Assembly (NCBI GenBank): GCA_021769625.1
Contig: JAETSN010000005.1
Location: 21,368-85,367, forward strand
DNA: 64,000 nucleotides
Direction: 5' to 3'
DNA from: [Clostridium] symbiosum
GTDB taxonomy: Bacteria; Bacillota; Clostridia; Lachnospirales; Lachnospiraceae
Each line of letters opens with the position of its first letter. Position 1 is the first letter of the stretch. The notes under the pieces are model-generated. The model searched no databases. It was not told the DNA's origin and was given only the letters and a program-made list of their open reading frames with translations. The position numbers and the translations under genes were made by a program. This document shows positions 16,562 to 25,089 of this stretch, in pieces.

Positions 16562-17332
16562 TCAGCCGCAGTGATGTGCGCCGCCGCAGCCGTGGTCGCC
16601 GCAGGCATGCCCTTCATCGTGATGGTGATGATCACACTGCACATCGGGGTCAAATTCCAGCCGGTCAGCCAGAAAAGCCTCCACCGCCGCATCGGCATCG
16701 CCGGAAACCCCGCCGCAGAGCCTGATGCCCGCCGCAGCCAGCGCCGCCTGTGCGCCGCCGCCGATACCGCCGCAGATCAGGACATCCGCATTCAGGGCAT
16801 TCAGGACTCCTGCCAACGCGCCGTGACCGCTGCCGCCCGTATCCACGATCTCTGAGGAAGTCACCTTTTTGTCCTCCACATCATAGATCTTAAACCGTTC
16901 GGTATGGCCAAAGTGCTGGAAAATCTGTCCGTTTTCATAGGTAACAGCTATTCTCATGATAAGATCTCCTTTTTCCTTTTTATACTGCTGATAGTACATT
17001 TGTTTAAAGCATCCGTCATATCCGCAATTTATGCCCTGTCCATCACACAACAGAAAGTCCCCACCCTCAATCCGAAGGGGACGTCCGTCCACAATGCAGT
17101 CCGCCAGCTTTTTCCTTGCAGCTTCATAAATCCTCTGTACCGTTGTTCTGGCAATCTCCATGAGTACGGCACATTCTTCCTGATCGAACCCCTCTCTGTC
17201 TATCAGCCGGATCGTCTCATACTCGTCTACCTTCATGATCACCGGCTCTTTTTTAACCGCCGCATCGACTGGGGCAAATTCCAGTATTTGCGGAAAATGA
17301 CATACTTTTCTGCGCTTCACCGGTCTTGGCAT
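16562..17332 (-). CDS. DUF134 DNA-binding domain fused to NifX/NifB-type cofactor-binding domain
   Basis: A 256-residue fusion. Residues 1-~105 are DUF134 (MPRPVKRRKVCHFPQ, VDEYETIRLIDREGFDQEECA, TTVQRIYEAARKKLA), a predicted helix-turn-helix. From residue ~126 (MRIAVTYENGQIFQHFGHTERF) to ~225 is the dinitrogenase iron-molybdenum cofactor domain, then a His/Cys-rich tail (CDHHHHDEGHACGDHGCGG) likely to bind metal. The joint contains AAAGGAGAT eight bases before the internal ATG, so the NifX part may also be made alone. No nif genes are present; related proteins are thought to handle Fe-S or metal clusters. Divergent from a Crp/Fnr gene across a mirrored promoter. Confidence 0.85.
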   Translation of the reverse strand: MPRPVKRRKVCHFPQILEFAPVDAAVKKEPVIMKVDEYETIRLIDREGFDQEECAVLMEIARTTVQRIYEAARKKLADCIVDGRPLRIEGGDFLLCDGQGINCGYDGCFKQMYYQQYKKEKGDLIMRIAVTYENGQIFQHFGHTERFKIYDVEDKKVTSSEIVDTGGSGHGALAGVLNALNADVLICGGIGGGAQAALAAAGIRLCGGVSGDADAAVEAFLADRLEFDPDVQCDHHHHDEGHACGDHGCGGAHHCG

Positions 17333-17368
17333 AAACCTGCTTCCTTTCCGTCTGCTTCACTCTAACCT

Positions 17369-17397
17369 ATTATAATTTTATTTAGGGCATATGTCAA
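17369..17397 (-). promoter_or_regulatory. Consensus promoter of the DUF134-NifX gene
   Basis: Minus strand TTGACA (17392-17397), exactly 17 bp, TATAAT (17369-17374). Its -35 and half of its spacer lie in the left arm of the shared palindrome. Confidence 0.85.
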
Positions 17398-17423
17398 TAA
17401 CATTTGTTGACATATGCCCTAAA
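17381..17423. promoter_or_regulatory. Palindromic operator between divergent promoters
   Basis: Perfect 17-bp arms TTTAGGGCATATGTCAA and TTGACATATGCCCTAAA around a 9-bp centre. Each arm contains the -35 box and spacer of one of the two divergent promoters, so one regulator could control both at once. The Crp/Fnr protein encoded alongside is the obvious candidate, though the arms are not a classic FNR box (TTGAT-N4-ATCAA). Confidence 0.75.
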
Positions 17424-17435
17424 TATGGATATAAT
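17407..17435 (+). promoter_or_regulatory. Consensus promoter of the Crp/Fnr gene
   Basis: TTGACA (17407-17412), exactly 17 bp, TATAAT (17430-17435). Mirror image of the minus-strand promoter. Confidence 0.85.
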
Positions 17436-17466
17436 GAATTATCCATGTAACAGAGAGGGATATACT

Positions 17467-18126
17467 ATGAGTTTTGAATCTTACTTCCCCATTTGGGATA
17501 AATTGAATACAGACCAGAGAAACCGCATTCTGGACGGATTGATCACAAGGCAGGTCAAAAAAGGAACGATGCTCCACAACGGCAGCATGGACTGTACCGG
17601 CCTGCTTTTAGTCAGAACGGGCCAGCTTCGCGCTTTCATCCTTTCCGACGAGGGGCGGGAGATCACGATCTACCGCCTGTTTGACAGGGATCTTTGCCTG
17701 TTCTCCGCCTCCTGCATGGTCCGTTCCATCCAGTTTGAGGTGACCGTTGAGGCGGAAAAGGACACGGAACTATGGGTCATCCCGACGGATATCTATAAAG
17801 GAATCATGGAGGAATCCGCACCGGTGGCAAACTACACCAACGAGCTGATGGCGACCCGTTTTTCCGATGTGATGTGGCTGTTCGAACAGATCATGTGGAG
17901 AAGCCTTGATAAACGCGTTGCGGCATTTTTACTGGAAGAATCCTCCATCGAGGGAACCGATGAATTAAAGATCACCCATGAGGCCATTGCCAATCATCTC
18001 GGTTCCCACCGGGAGGTCATCACCCGAATGCTCCACTATTTCCAGAACGAGGGAATGGTCAGGCTGTCCCGCGGGAAAGTTGCCATCCTGAACAGGGAAA
18101 AGCTGGAAACACTGCAGGATATGTAA
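17467..18126 (+). CDS. Crp/Fnr-family transcriptional regulator
   Basis: A 219-residue regulator. Residues ~10-125 are a cyclic-nucleotide-binding-type beta barrel (GLLLVRTGQLRAFILSDEGREITIYRL); ~150-215 is the Crp winged helix (KITHEAIANHLGSHREVITRMLHYFQNEGMVRL). I see Cys residues in the barrel but no clear N-terminal Fe-S cluster motif of FNR, so the signal could be redox, sulfur or a small molecule. The ATG at 17467 fits GAGAGGG and the promoter at 17407-17435; the ORF-track start at 17404 lies inside the promoter. It ends 8 bp from the convergent CoA-disulfide reductase gene. Confidence 0.92.
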   Translation: MSFESYFPIWDKLNTDQRNRILDGLITRQVKKGTMLHNGSMDCTGLLLVRTGQLRAFILSDEGREITIYRLFDRDLCLFSASCMVRSIQFEVTVEAEKDTELWVIPTDIYKGIMEESAPVANYTNELMATRFSDVMWLFEQIMWRSLDKRVAAFLLEESSIEGTDELKITHEAIANHLGSHREVITRMLHYFQNEGMVRLSRGKVAILNREKLETLQDM

Positions 18127-18134
18127 AAGATTGT

Positions 18135-19826
18135 CTATTTATCCATTCCGCACGCATACGCCGCCTCGATCAGCGCACGGTCATGCATGACTGCATCATA
18201 AAAACGGAAACCGCCGGAAAAGTTGTAAGCCTCATAGCCGCTGCCCTCCAGGATCCGGCAGGCAATATAGCTGCGCAGGCCGCTCTGGCAGATGACATAG
18301 ACCGGTTTTTCCTTTTCGATCACCCCGAGCTTCTCCCGCAGTTCATCCACCGGGATATTGATAAAGCCTTCGATATGCCCGTCTACGAATTCTTCACCTG
18401 TTCTCACATCCAGCAAAGTCGCGCTGCCGTCATAAGGCAATTTCTCCATATCGGCAAGATGCCACTGCTTCAGCAGCCCTCTGGCGATATTGTCGATCAT
18501 AAAGCCCGCCATATTCACAGGATCCTTTGCGGAAGAATAGGGCGGCGCGTAGGCAAGATCGAGATCTTTCAGCCCGGTTGCCTTCATGCCTGCATGGATG
18601 GCGGCTGCCAGTACATCGATGCGTTTATCCACACCCTCAAAGCCCACGATCTGGGCTCCCAACAGACGGTAAGTCTTCTTTTCAAAGACCACCTTCATGG
18701 TCATCACCTTGCCGCCCGGATAATACCCCGCATGGCTCATGGGAGAGAGGACGATTGTATCCGTATCCAGACCTGCCTTTTTCGCGTTTGTCTCATTGAT
18801 GCCGGTGACGGCGGCTGTCAGATCAAATACCTTGATGACAGAACTGCCCTGACTGCCAGGATAACGGCTGTCTCCGCCGCAGATGTTGTCCGCAGCGATG
18901 CGCCCCTGTTTATTGGCCGGCCCCGCCAGAGAGATCAGGGCATCCTCACCGGTCACATAGTGCTTCACCTGCACCGCATCGCCCACGGCGTAGATATCGG
19001 GCACGGAAGTCTCCATCCGGTCGTTTACCGCGATGCTGCCCCTGATGCCGAGTTCCAGACCGGCTTCCTTTGCCAGCGCCGTATCAGGCGTAACGCCGAT
19101 GGCCAGCACCACCATATCCGCGTGGAGGGGTTCGTTGTCCTTCAAAAGGACATCCACACCCTCCTCTTTTTCTTCGAAACCCTCCACAGTATACCCCAAA
19201 GCCAGCTTCACGCCGTGTCTGCGCATTTCACCGTGGATCATGGACGCCATATCCGCGTCAAAAGGATTCATGAGCTGTCTGGGGCGCTGGACGATAGTCA
19301 CATCCATACCGATCTCCCGCAGATTCTCTGCCAGTTCCAGACCGATAAAGCCGCCGCCTGCCAATACCGCGGATCTGGGACTATGTTTGTCGATATACTC
19401 TCTGATCCGGAAGGTATCTTCCACAGTGCGAAGGGTGAACAGCCTGTCGATCCCCACACCAGGCAGTCTCGGCTGTGTGGGTTTCGCGCCGGGTGACAGG
19501 ATCAACTTGTCATAGTTCTCCTCAAACTCCCCGCCGGTTTCCAGATTCCTTACGGAAACACTTTTGCGTTCCGGATGGATGGCTGTCACCTCATGATGTA
19601 CCTTCATATCCACACGGAAACGGGAAAAGAAGCTCCCGGGCGTCTGCAAAGTCAGATCCTCCGGGTCAGTGATCACATCGCCTATATAGTACGGCAGCCC
19701 GCAGTTTGCGTAGGAAACATATCCCGAACGCTCAAAGACAATAATTTGGGCCTGTTCATCCAATCTTCTGATTCTTGCTGCTGCTGTGGCGCCACCTGCC
19801 ACACCTCCTACAATGACAACCTTCAT
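18135..19826 (-). CDS. CoA-disulfide reductase with C-terminal rhodanese domain (CoADR-RHD)
   Basis: A 563-residue FAD/NAD(P)-dependent pyridine nucleotide-disulfide oxidoreductase. The N-terminal FAD motif is VVIVGGVAGGATAAA; the single redox Cys42 lies in SYANCGLPYYIG, the signature of CoA-disulfide reductase and NADH oxidase/peroxidase. A second nucleotide-binding motif AVLAGGGFIGLELAENL is at ~155. From ~460 there is a rhodanese domain (LLDVRTGEEFVDGHIEG) with active Cys in VICQSGLRS. Homologous fusions reduce CoA disulfide, CoA persulfide or polysulfide. A rhodanese gene follows directly upstream with 1 bp spacing, so persulfide handling is the likely theme. Confidence 0.93.
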   Translation of the reverse strand: MKVVIVGGVAGGATAAARIRRLDEQAQIIVFERSGYVSYANCGLPYYIGDVITDPEDLTLQTPGSFFSRFRVDMKVHHEVTAIHPERKSVSVRNLETGGEFEENYDKLILSPGAKPTQPRLPGVGIDRLFTLRTVEDTFRIREYIDKHSPRSAVLAGGGFIGLELAENLREIGMDVTIVQRPRQLMNPFDADMASMIHGEMRRHGVKLALGYTVEGFEEKEEGVDVLLKDNEPLHADMVVLAIGVTPDTALAKEAGLELGIRGSIAVNDRMETSVPDIYAVGDAVQVKHYVTGEDALISLAGPANKQGRIAADNICGGDSRYPGSQGSSVIKVFDLTAAVTGINETNAKKAGLDTDTIVLSPMSHAGYYPGGKVMTMKVVFEKKTYRLLGAQIVGFEGVDKRIDVLAAAIHAGMKATGLKDLDLAYAPPYSSAKDPVNMAGFMIDNIARGLLKQWHLADMEKLPYDGSATLLDVRTGEEFVDGHIEGFINIPVDELREKLGVIEKEKPVYVICQSGLRSYIACRILEGSGYEAYNFSGGFRFYDAVMHDRALIEAAYACGMDK

Positions 19827-19827
19827 G

Positions 19828-20148
19828 CTATCGTTCCACCTTTCCTGAATAAGCGGCGATACCGCCGATATTGTTTACATTGGAGTATCCCATCCGCTGC
19901 AGCATAGCTGCTGCCTGACGGCTGCGGGAACCGGAATAACAATATACAAACAGCGGCGTCTCTTTATTTTTTGCCACAGAAACCACTCTGTCCATGCTCT
20001 GCAGCGCCACATTCACGCTGCCGGGAATATGCCCCTCCCGGTATTCATCCGGGGTGCGCACATCCAGCAGGACTGCGCCCGGAATCATCTTATATTCTTT
20101 TACTCCCTGATTGATATCCGGTTGTTTGAAAAAGTCTAAAAATCCCAT
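19828..20148 (-). CDS. Single-domain rhodanese-like sulfurtransferase
   Basis: A 106-residue protein: short lead MGFLDFFKQPDINQGV, then a full rhodanese fold with LLDVRTPDEYREGHIPG and the active loop VYCYSGSRSRQAA, whose Cys carries persulfide. GGGAGG precedes ATG 20148; the ORF-track start five codons earlier overlaps that site. It is the first gene of an operon with the CoA-disulfide reductase-rhodanese, one base apart, and probably passes sulfane sulfur to or from it. Confidence 0.92.
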   Translation of the reverse strand: MGFLDFFKQPDINQGVKEYKMIPGAVLLDVRTPDEYREGHIPGSVNVALQSMDRVVSVAKNKETPLFVYCYSGSRSRQAAAMLQRMGYSNVNNIGGIAAYSGKVER

Positions 20149-20239
20149 TATTGTACCTCCCATTTTCTTTTATGGCTTCATGATAATGGAAAATGCGGCC
20201 GGCTTCCGTGATGATATCACTTAACATACCAAAAATATT

Positions 20240-20280
20240 TATAAAACCGCGCTTCCATCGTTATAAAGCGCGGTTTTATA
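20240..20280. terminator. Terminator after sortase gene
   Basis: TATAAAACCGCGCTT and AAGCGCGGTTTTATA are perfect 15-bp arms around an 11-nt loop. T-rich on both sides, so it could work in both directions. It lies 60 bp after the sortase stop. Confidence 0.8.
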
Positions 20281-20341
20281 TGTTTTGTATCCTTATTTTC
20301 TCCGGTATTATCAGCATTTTCAGTAAAATGCTTTATTATCC

Positions 20342-21118
20342 TTAATCCTCCTCAAACGGCACCAACATCCCGTGCAGCACATATCTGGCATCTTCATAAT
20401 CATATTCACAGGTGGATAACAGCACATACTTCCCGTTCGGATCCGTCTCTATATCCGCACTGAAGTCCGAGTTGGCATGCGCCATCTGCAGGTAATCATT
20501 CAGTTCCTGACAGGGTCCCTGAAAAATCGTATAGGTATCTGAAGTAGCAGGCGTTGTATATCCGCTGAACAGTTTTATCTGATAATCCTGTTCCGGCGTC
20601 AAAAGCCAGAACACCGGATGTTCTTCATAATAATTTTGATCAGCCCAGTTTCTGAGCGTCGCAAACATAGAACCGTTTTTCATATGGTGCCCGTAGATGA
20701 TCGTATTGGAATCTGCAAACCCCGGTGTGTTGAGCGCCTCCACAAATATGGAGCCGGCACGGTTCGCCGCCCTGTCATATGTATGGCCTAAATAAAAATC
20801 ATTATCCTCTCCCTGCAGCACCGGATAGTTGACAGCCGTCCCTTCACAGTAGATCCAACCTACCACATCACTGTTCACACTCTGCAGCGCCGCAAAATCC
20901 ACTGTGATCGGCACGCCCTCTGTACCTTCTTCCGGATCCTTCCCCGTATCTTCTGAACTTCCTTCTTTTCCCGCTTCCACGGTAAATTTTGATGCAGACT
21001 CTTCATATAACTTGTCCGTCATACGATATCCCATCATGATCTGCAGAAGAAATGCCAATGAGGAAAAAAAGATGATGCACAATACTATTATTAAAACGAT
21101 ACGAATTTTTTTACTCAT
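20342..21118 (-). CDS. Class B sortase
   Basis: A 258-residue cell-surface transpeptidase. An N-terminal membrane anchor (IRIVLIIVLCIIFFSSLAFLLQ) is followed by an acidic linker and the sortase beta barrel. The catalytic residues are visible: His in IYGHHMKNGSMF, Cys in LLSTCEYDYEDAR and the Arg in DARYVLHG. The class B call rests on the length, the YGHHM...G motif and the extended C-terminal region. Sortases attach LPxTG/NPxTN-like proteins to peptidoglycan or build pili. No sortase substrate gene lies next to it, so it may be a housekeeping enzyme. Confidence 0.92.
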   Translation of the reverse strand: MSKKIRIVLIIVLCIIFFSSLAFLLQIMMGYRMTDKLYEESASKFTVEAGKEGSSEDTGKDPEEGTEGVPITVDFAALQSVNSDVVGWIYCEGTAVNYPVLQGEDNDFYLGHTYDRAANRAGSIFVEALNTPGFADSNTIIYGHHMKNGSMFATLRNWADQNYYEEHPVFWLLTPEQDYQIKLFSGYTTPATSDTYTIFQGPCQELNDYLQMAHANSDFSADIETDPNGKYVLLSTCEYDYEDARYVLHGMLVPFEED

Positions 21119-21161
21119 TGTTTATCAGCAGCTCCTAAAAAGTACAGTTTTATCCCATATC

Positions 21162-22508
21162 CTACAGCCTCTTTAACAGCGCTTCCCTCTGCTCCTCATA
21201 CCCCGGTTTCCCGAGCAGTGCGAACATATTCTTCTTATAGCTTTCCACGCCCGGCTGGTTAAACGGATTCACACCCAGCAGATAGCCGGATACGCCGCAG
21301 GCAAACTCAAAGAAGTAGAAAAGCTGTCCCAGATAAAACTCGTTTACTTCCGGAATCTTCACCATAAGGTTCGGCACCTGTCCGTCGGTATGGGCGAGGA
21401 TCGTTCCGTTCATCGCGGACTTATTTACAAAGTCAACCGTCTGGCCCGCCAGATAGTTCAGACCGTCAAGATCCACAGGCTCTTCCCCGATCGTGAGGGT
21501 TTCCCTGCTCTTCTCCACATCGAGCACTGTCTCGAACATGATCCTTGCGCCGTCCTGAATAAACTGTCCCATGGAGTGCAGGTCTGTAGTCAGATCTACG
21601 CTGGCAGGGAAGATACCTCTCTGGTCTTTTCCCTCGGACTCGCCGTAAAGCTGTTTCCACCATTCGGAAATATAGTGGACCGCAGGTTCATAGTTTGCCA
21701 GGATCTCGACTTCTTTGCCTTTTCTAAGCAGGATATTGCGGACCGCCGCATACTGCAGCGCATCGTTTTCCTCAAACGCATTGTTAAGCGCCGCTTCCCT
21801 GCCGCTTGCCGCGCCTTCCATCAGTTTATCAATGTCCGCGCCGGATACTGCGATCGGAAGCAGGCCCACCGCCGTCAGTACGGAGAAACGGCCGCCCACA
21901 TCGTCGGGCACTACGAAGGTTTCGTATCCTTCTTCTGTCGCAAGTTTCTTTAACGCGCCTCTCGCCTTATCGGTGGTCGCGTAAATTCTCTTCGCCGCGC
22001 CCTCCTTGCCGTATTTCTTCTCGCACATCTCTTTAAAGATGCGGAAAGCGATGGCAGGCTCTGTCGTCGTGCCGGATTTGGAGATGATATTAATGGAGAA
22101 ATCCCGATCCCCGATCACATCCATTAAATCTTTCAGATAAGTGGAGCTGATGGAGTTGCCGCAGAAATAAATTTCCGGTGTCTTCCTGACAGACTTGTCC
22201 ACTATATTATAGAAGCTGTGGCGCAAAAATTCGATCGCAGCCCTTGCCCCCAAATAAGAACCGCCGATACCGATCACCAGAAGTACCTCGGAATCACTCT
22301 GGATCTTCTCCGCCGCTTTTTTGATCCTGGAGAACTCTTCCTTATCATAATTCACCGGAAGATCGATCCATCCCAAAAAGTCATTTCCTGCGCCGGTTCT
22401 GCCGACCAGAACTTCTCTTGCATCCGACACGGGTTTTTTCATATTTTCTACTTCGTGTTCCGCGATAAAGGGTGCCGCCTTAGAATAGTCAAATGTTACT
22501 TTGCTCAT
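21162..22508 (-). CDS. pgi: Glucose-6-phosphate isomerase
   Basis: A 448-residue cytosolic glycolytic enzyme interconverting glucose 6-phosphate and fructose 6-phosphate. Family motifs include [32 protein letters not shown], the PGI signature [16 protein letters not shown] and [18 protein letters not shown]-like [14 protein letters not shown]. The catalytic Glu lies in [10 protein letters not shown] and the active His/Lys near the C-terminus. About 450 residues is the usual Firmicute length. AAGGAG precedes the ATG. It stands alone; the neighbours are unrelated. Confidence 0.97.
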   Translation of the reverse strand: MSKVTFDYSKAAPFIAEHEVENMKKPVSDAREVLVGRTGAGNDFLGWIDLPVNYDKEEFSRIKKAAEKIQSDSEVLLVIGIGGSYLGARAAIEFLRHSFYNIVDKSVRKTPEIYFCGNSISSTYLKDLMDVIGDRDFSINIISKSGTTTEPAIAFRIFKEMCEKKYGKEGAAKRIYATTDKARGALKKLATEEGYETFVVPDDVGGRFSVLTAVGLLPIAVSGADIDKLMEGAASGREAALNNAFEENDALQYAAVRNILLRKGKEVEILANYEPAVHYISEWWKQLYGESEGKDQRGIFPASVDLTTDLHSMGQFIQDGARIMFETVLDVEKSRETLTIGEEPVDLDGLNYLAGQTVDFVNKSAMNGTILAHTDGQVPNLMVKIPEVNEFYLGQLFYFFEFACGVSGYLLGVNPFNQPGVESYKKNMFALLGKPGYEEQREALLKRL

Positions 22509-22628
22509 TGTTTTGCTCCTTTTCTCAATTTTTGCCCTGTCTTATCTGAAAGTTCAGACAGTCACTGAATTTACTAGATTCAGTTTAACAAAGAACCGTT
22601 TTTCTTTCAATAGAATTTCAACAGAAAT

Positions 22629-23471
22629 TCAGTAAGAATCATAAACAAATTCCAATAAAAGTCCTTCCAACTCCTTCATTTCTTCCGGCGCAAGTTTTTT
22701 CTCCTCCCCCTTCTTTTTGTGCGCGGTAAAATCCGCGATCTCCGTCGATTTTTCCCCTGCCCTTACAGACTTCTCTCCGGTATCTCCTTTTCCGCTATCA
22801 CCACCGCTGTCTTCTATTCTTTTTCCATATCCTTCTCTGCGATCATCTGCTCTTTTTATGTATTCTTTTTCCGGGCCGGTATTCTCTTCCCGACGAATAC
22901 CGTCCTCTCCTCCCTCCGCCTCCAGTCTGTCCAGCCGTTCCTGTTCTTTCTTTGACTGGGGAATCCGCACGCTGATGTTATTTTCCAGATAATCTATTAA
23001 ATTGGTCTTTAAAACTTCCTTTTTCCCCTTCAGGTCCACCGCCGCCGAAATGGAAAAATAGGCATAGAGCATCACAAAAGCAGACAGATAATAGGCAAGG
23101 ATCTCCCCGATCGTTTCTCCCACGATAATGCCCCGGCAGGCTCCGGCCCCCGTTATAAAAATGGAAAGCAAAAGGAGCTGTCCCCCCAGATGCTCTATGC
23201 TCTTTGCGGACAGCGGGCCGAACTTAATGCCATGCAGGAACTTGTCCACAAAAACAGGGATATTCACTACTTTCTCATGCAGTTCATATCGGTTGGTAAA
23301 CTTCAATTTACATGTTTTCAGCATTTTGTTTTTTGTAGATGACATATTATATGTCTCTTTTATCATATTTTGGTAAAGAAAACCTGTTATGATCTGGCAT
23401 AGCAGACTGAAAATAAACAATACTAATATTACACCGGCAAGTATTTTATGTTCTGTAAAAAGGCTTTTCAT
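22629..23471 (-). CDS. Unrecognised membrane protein with long charged C-terminal tail
   Basis: A 280-residue protein I cannot assign. One hydrophobic helix near 12-33 (GVILVLFIFSLLCQIITGFLY), a soluble stretch, two more helices near 95-145 (LLLLSIFITGAGACRGIIVG, ILAYYLSAFVMLYAYFSI), then about 100 highly charged residues rich in E, K, R, D and G ending EELEGLLLEFVYDSY-like. The tail is predicted disordered and faces the cytoplasm if the N-terminus is inside. AAAGGAGCC precedes the ATG. Codon use is like that of the neighbours. It may be a lineage-specific Lachnospiraceae protein. Confidence 0.75.
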   Translation of the reverse strand: MKSLFTEHKILAGVILVLFIFSLLCQIITGFLYQNMIKETYNMSSTKNKMLKTCKLKFTNRYELHEKVVNIPVFVDKFLHGIKFGPLSAKSIEHLGGQLLLLSIFITGAGACRGIIVGETIGEILAYYLSAFVMLYAYFSISAAVDLKGKKEVLKTNLIDYLENNISVRIPQSKKEQERLDRLEAEGGEDGIRREENTGPEKEYIKRADDRREGYGKRIEDSGGDSGKGDTGEKSVRAGEKSTEIADFTAHKKKGEEKKLAPEEMKELEGLLLEFVYDSY

Positions 23472-23613
23472 GTTACAGGCTCCTTTCTCCCGTTTATGTC
23501 AGTTTCAGTATAATCCGGAAAAAGTCTCTCGCTCAACAAAAACTCTTCGCTGTATTTTTACAAAATATGGGGGCATTTTTACTCTTTCTCTGGAAAACGA
23601 CATTATTTTCTGC

Positions 23614-23619
23614 TATAAT
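23614..23619 (+). promoter_or_regulatory. -10 element of the TSCPD-murG promoter
   Basis: TGCTATAAT is a perfect extended -10. The -35 zone (TGGAAA) is weak, as expected for extended -10 promoters. Confidence 0.5.
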
Positions 23620-23636
23620 TTCTTCTTAATAAAATA

Positions 23637-23702
23637 ATTTTGTTGATAACAAAATCAACGGCTCTTCCGCTAAATCCGCCGGACGGATCTGAAAGCGGCA
23701 GG
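23637..23702 (+). other. Structured 5' leader of the TSCPD gene
   Basis: Two hairpins in the leader: ATTTTGTT-GAT-AACAAAAT (23637-23655), then a CCGCT...AGCGG stem enclosing ATCCG...CGGAT (about 23666-23697). They lie between the -10 and the ribosome binding site. I do not recognise a riboswitch class. Confidence 0.4.
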
Positions 23703-23728
23703 AACCAGTACAGAAGGGAGAATGGAAC

Positions 23729-23974
23729 ATGCATTACAAACCATCAGGAGTCTGTTCCCAGGGGATTGATTTTGAACTGGAGAACGGCATTGTAAAAGGA
23801 GTTCGTTTTACAGGCGGCTGCAGCGGAAATACGCAGGGCGTTGCGGCTTTGATCGAAGGAATGCCCGCAGAAGAAGCCATCCGGCGGCTCAAAGGGTTAA
23901 AATGCGGATTTAAACCTACTTCCTGCCCCGACCAGTTGGCAAAAGCATTGGAAGCAGCACTTGTCAGTCAGTAA
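23729..23974 (+). CDS. TSCPD domain protein (TIGR03905 family)
   Basis: An 81-residue protein that consists of one TSCPD domain: YKPSGVCSQGIDFELENG, VRFTGGCSGNTQGVAALIEG, LKGLKCGFKPTSCPDQLAKAL. The same domain closes class II (B12-dependent) ribonucleotide reductases, where it is thought to bind metal through its cysteines; here it is free-standing. The four Cys residues and the diagnostic TSCPDQ are intact. The function of the stand-alone family is unknown. It is 17 bp before murG and probably co-transcribed. Confidence 0.9.
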   Translation: MHYKPSGVCSQGIDFELENGIVKGVRFTGGCSGNTQGVAALIEGMPAEEAIRRLKGLKCGFKPTSCPDQLAKALEAALVSQ

Positions 23975-23991
23975 ATGCGGAGGTCGTTTTC

Positions 23992-25062
23992 ATGTCAAAA
24001 AAAATTATTTTAACAGGCGGCGGCACTGCCGGCCATGTCACGCCGAATATTGCACTGATTCCCCATTTGAAGGAAGCAGGCTATGAAATAGTTTATATTG
24101 GCTCCTATGAGGGAATAGAAAAAAGATTAATTTCCGATTTTCCGGAAATTCCATATTACGGTATCGCAACGGGAAAATTCAGGAGATATCTGGATCTTAA
24201 GAACCTGACTGATCCGTTCCGAGTGATAAAAGGCTTTGCCGAAGCAAAAAAGATCTTAAAGCGTGAAAAACCTGACGTTCTATTTTCCAAAGGTGGCTTT
24301 GTCAGCGTACCCGTCGTCAGGGCGGCGGCTTCCCTGCATATCCCCTGCATCATCCATGAATCCGACATGACGCCGGGGCTTGCTAACAAGCTCTGCATCC
24401 CGATCGCGCAGAAGGTCTGCTGCAACTTCCCGGAAACTTTAAAAATGCTGCCGGAAGAAAAGGCTGTGCTGACCGGTTCCCCGATCCGCGAGGAATTGTC
24501 CAGCGGAAATAAAATCGCCGCTTTGGAGCTCTGTAAATTCACCGTCTCCAAGCCGGTCGTCATGGTCATCGGCGGCTCTTTAGGGGCGGCAAGCGTGAAT
24601 CAGGTCGTGCGGGATGCCCTCGATGCGCTGCTGCAGGACTTTCAGGTGGTTCATATCTGTGGTAAGGATAAAGTGGATAATCTGCTGCTCAATGTCAACG
24701 GTTATAAACAGTTTGAATATTTGAAGACGGAGCTGAAAGATGTGTTTGCCATGGCGGACGTTATCATTTCCCGGGCAGGCGCCAACGCGATCTGTGAGCT
24801 TTTGGCCCTGAAAAAGCCAAACCTGCTGATCCCGCTGCCGGCAGGCTCAAGCCGCGGCGACCAGCTCTTAAATGCTGCTTCCTTCGAATCGCAGGGATAC
24901 AGTATGGTGATCCAGGAGGAAGATCTGACACCGGAGCTTCTTGTGGAAAAAGTGCAGGAGTTGTATTTTACGAGGCAGATTTATATCGATGCGATGAACA
25001 GTTCTATGCAGATGAGTTCTATCAGTTCCATTATGAAGCTGATCCAGGAGGCGACTGCCTGA
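23992..25062 (+). CDS. murG: UDP-GlcNAc:undecaprenyl-pyrophosphoryl-MurNAc-pentapeptide GlcNAc transferase
   Basis: A 356-residue GT28 enzyme that completes lipid II on the inner face of the membrane. The N-terminal donor loop IILTGGGTAGHVTPN, the second G-loop VIGGSLGAASVNQVV, and the acceptor-site segment DVIISRAGANAICELLAL with PAGSSRGDQLLNA are all present. Length matches the family. It is not in a mur/fts cluster here, which suggests either a second copy or the isolated murG seen in some Lachnospiraceae. GGAGG lies 7-8 bp before the ATG. Confidence 0.94.
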   Translation: MSKKIILTGGGTAGHVTPNIALIPHLKEAGYEIVYIGSYEGIEKRLISDFPEIPYYGIATGKFRRYLDLKNLTDPFRVIKGFAEAKKILKREKPDVLFSKGGFVSVPVVRAAASLHIPCIIHESDMTPGLANKLCIPIAQKVCCNFPETLKMLPEEKAVLTGSPIREELSSGNKIAALELCKFTVSKPVVMVIGGSLGAASVNQVVRDALDALLQDFQVVHICGKDKVDNLLLNVNGYKQFEYLKTELKDVFAMADVIISRAGANAICELLALKKPNLLIPLPAGSSRGDQLLNAASFESQGYSMVIQEEDLTPELLVEKVQELYFTRQIYIDAMNSSMQMSSISSIMKLIQEATA

Positions 25063-25089
25063 AAAAGAGTTGTTAAAAAGATTATTATC

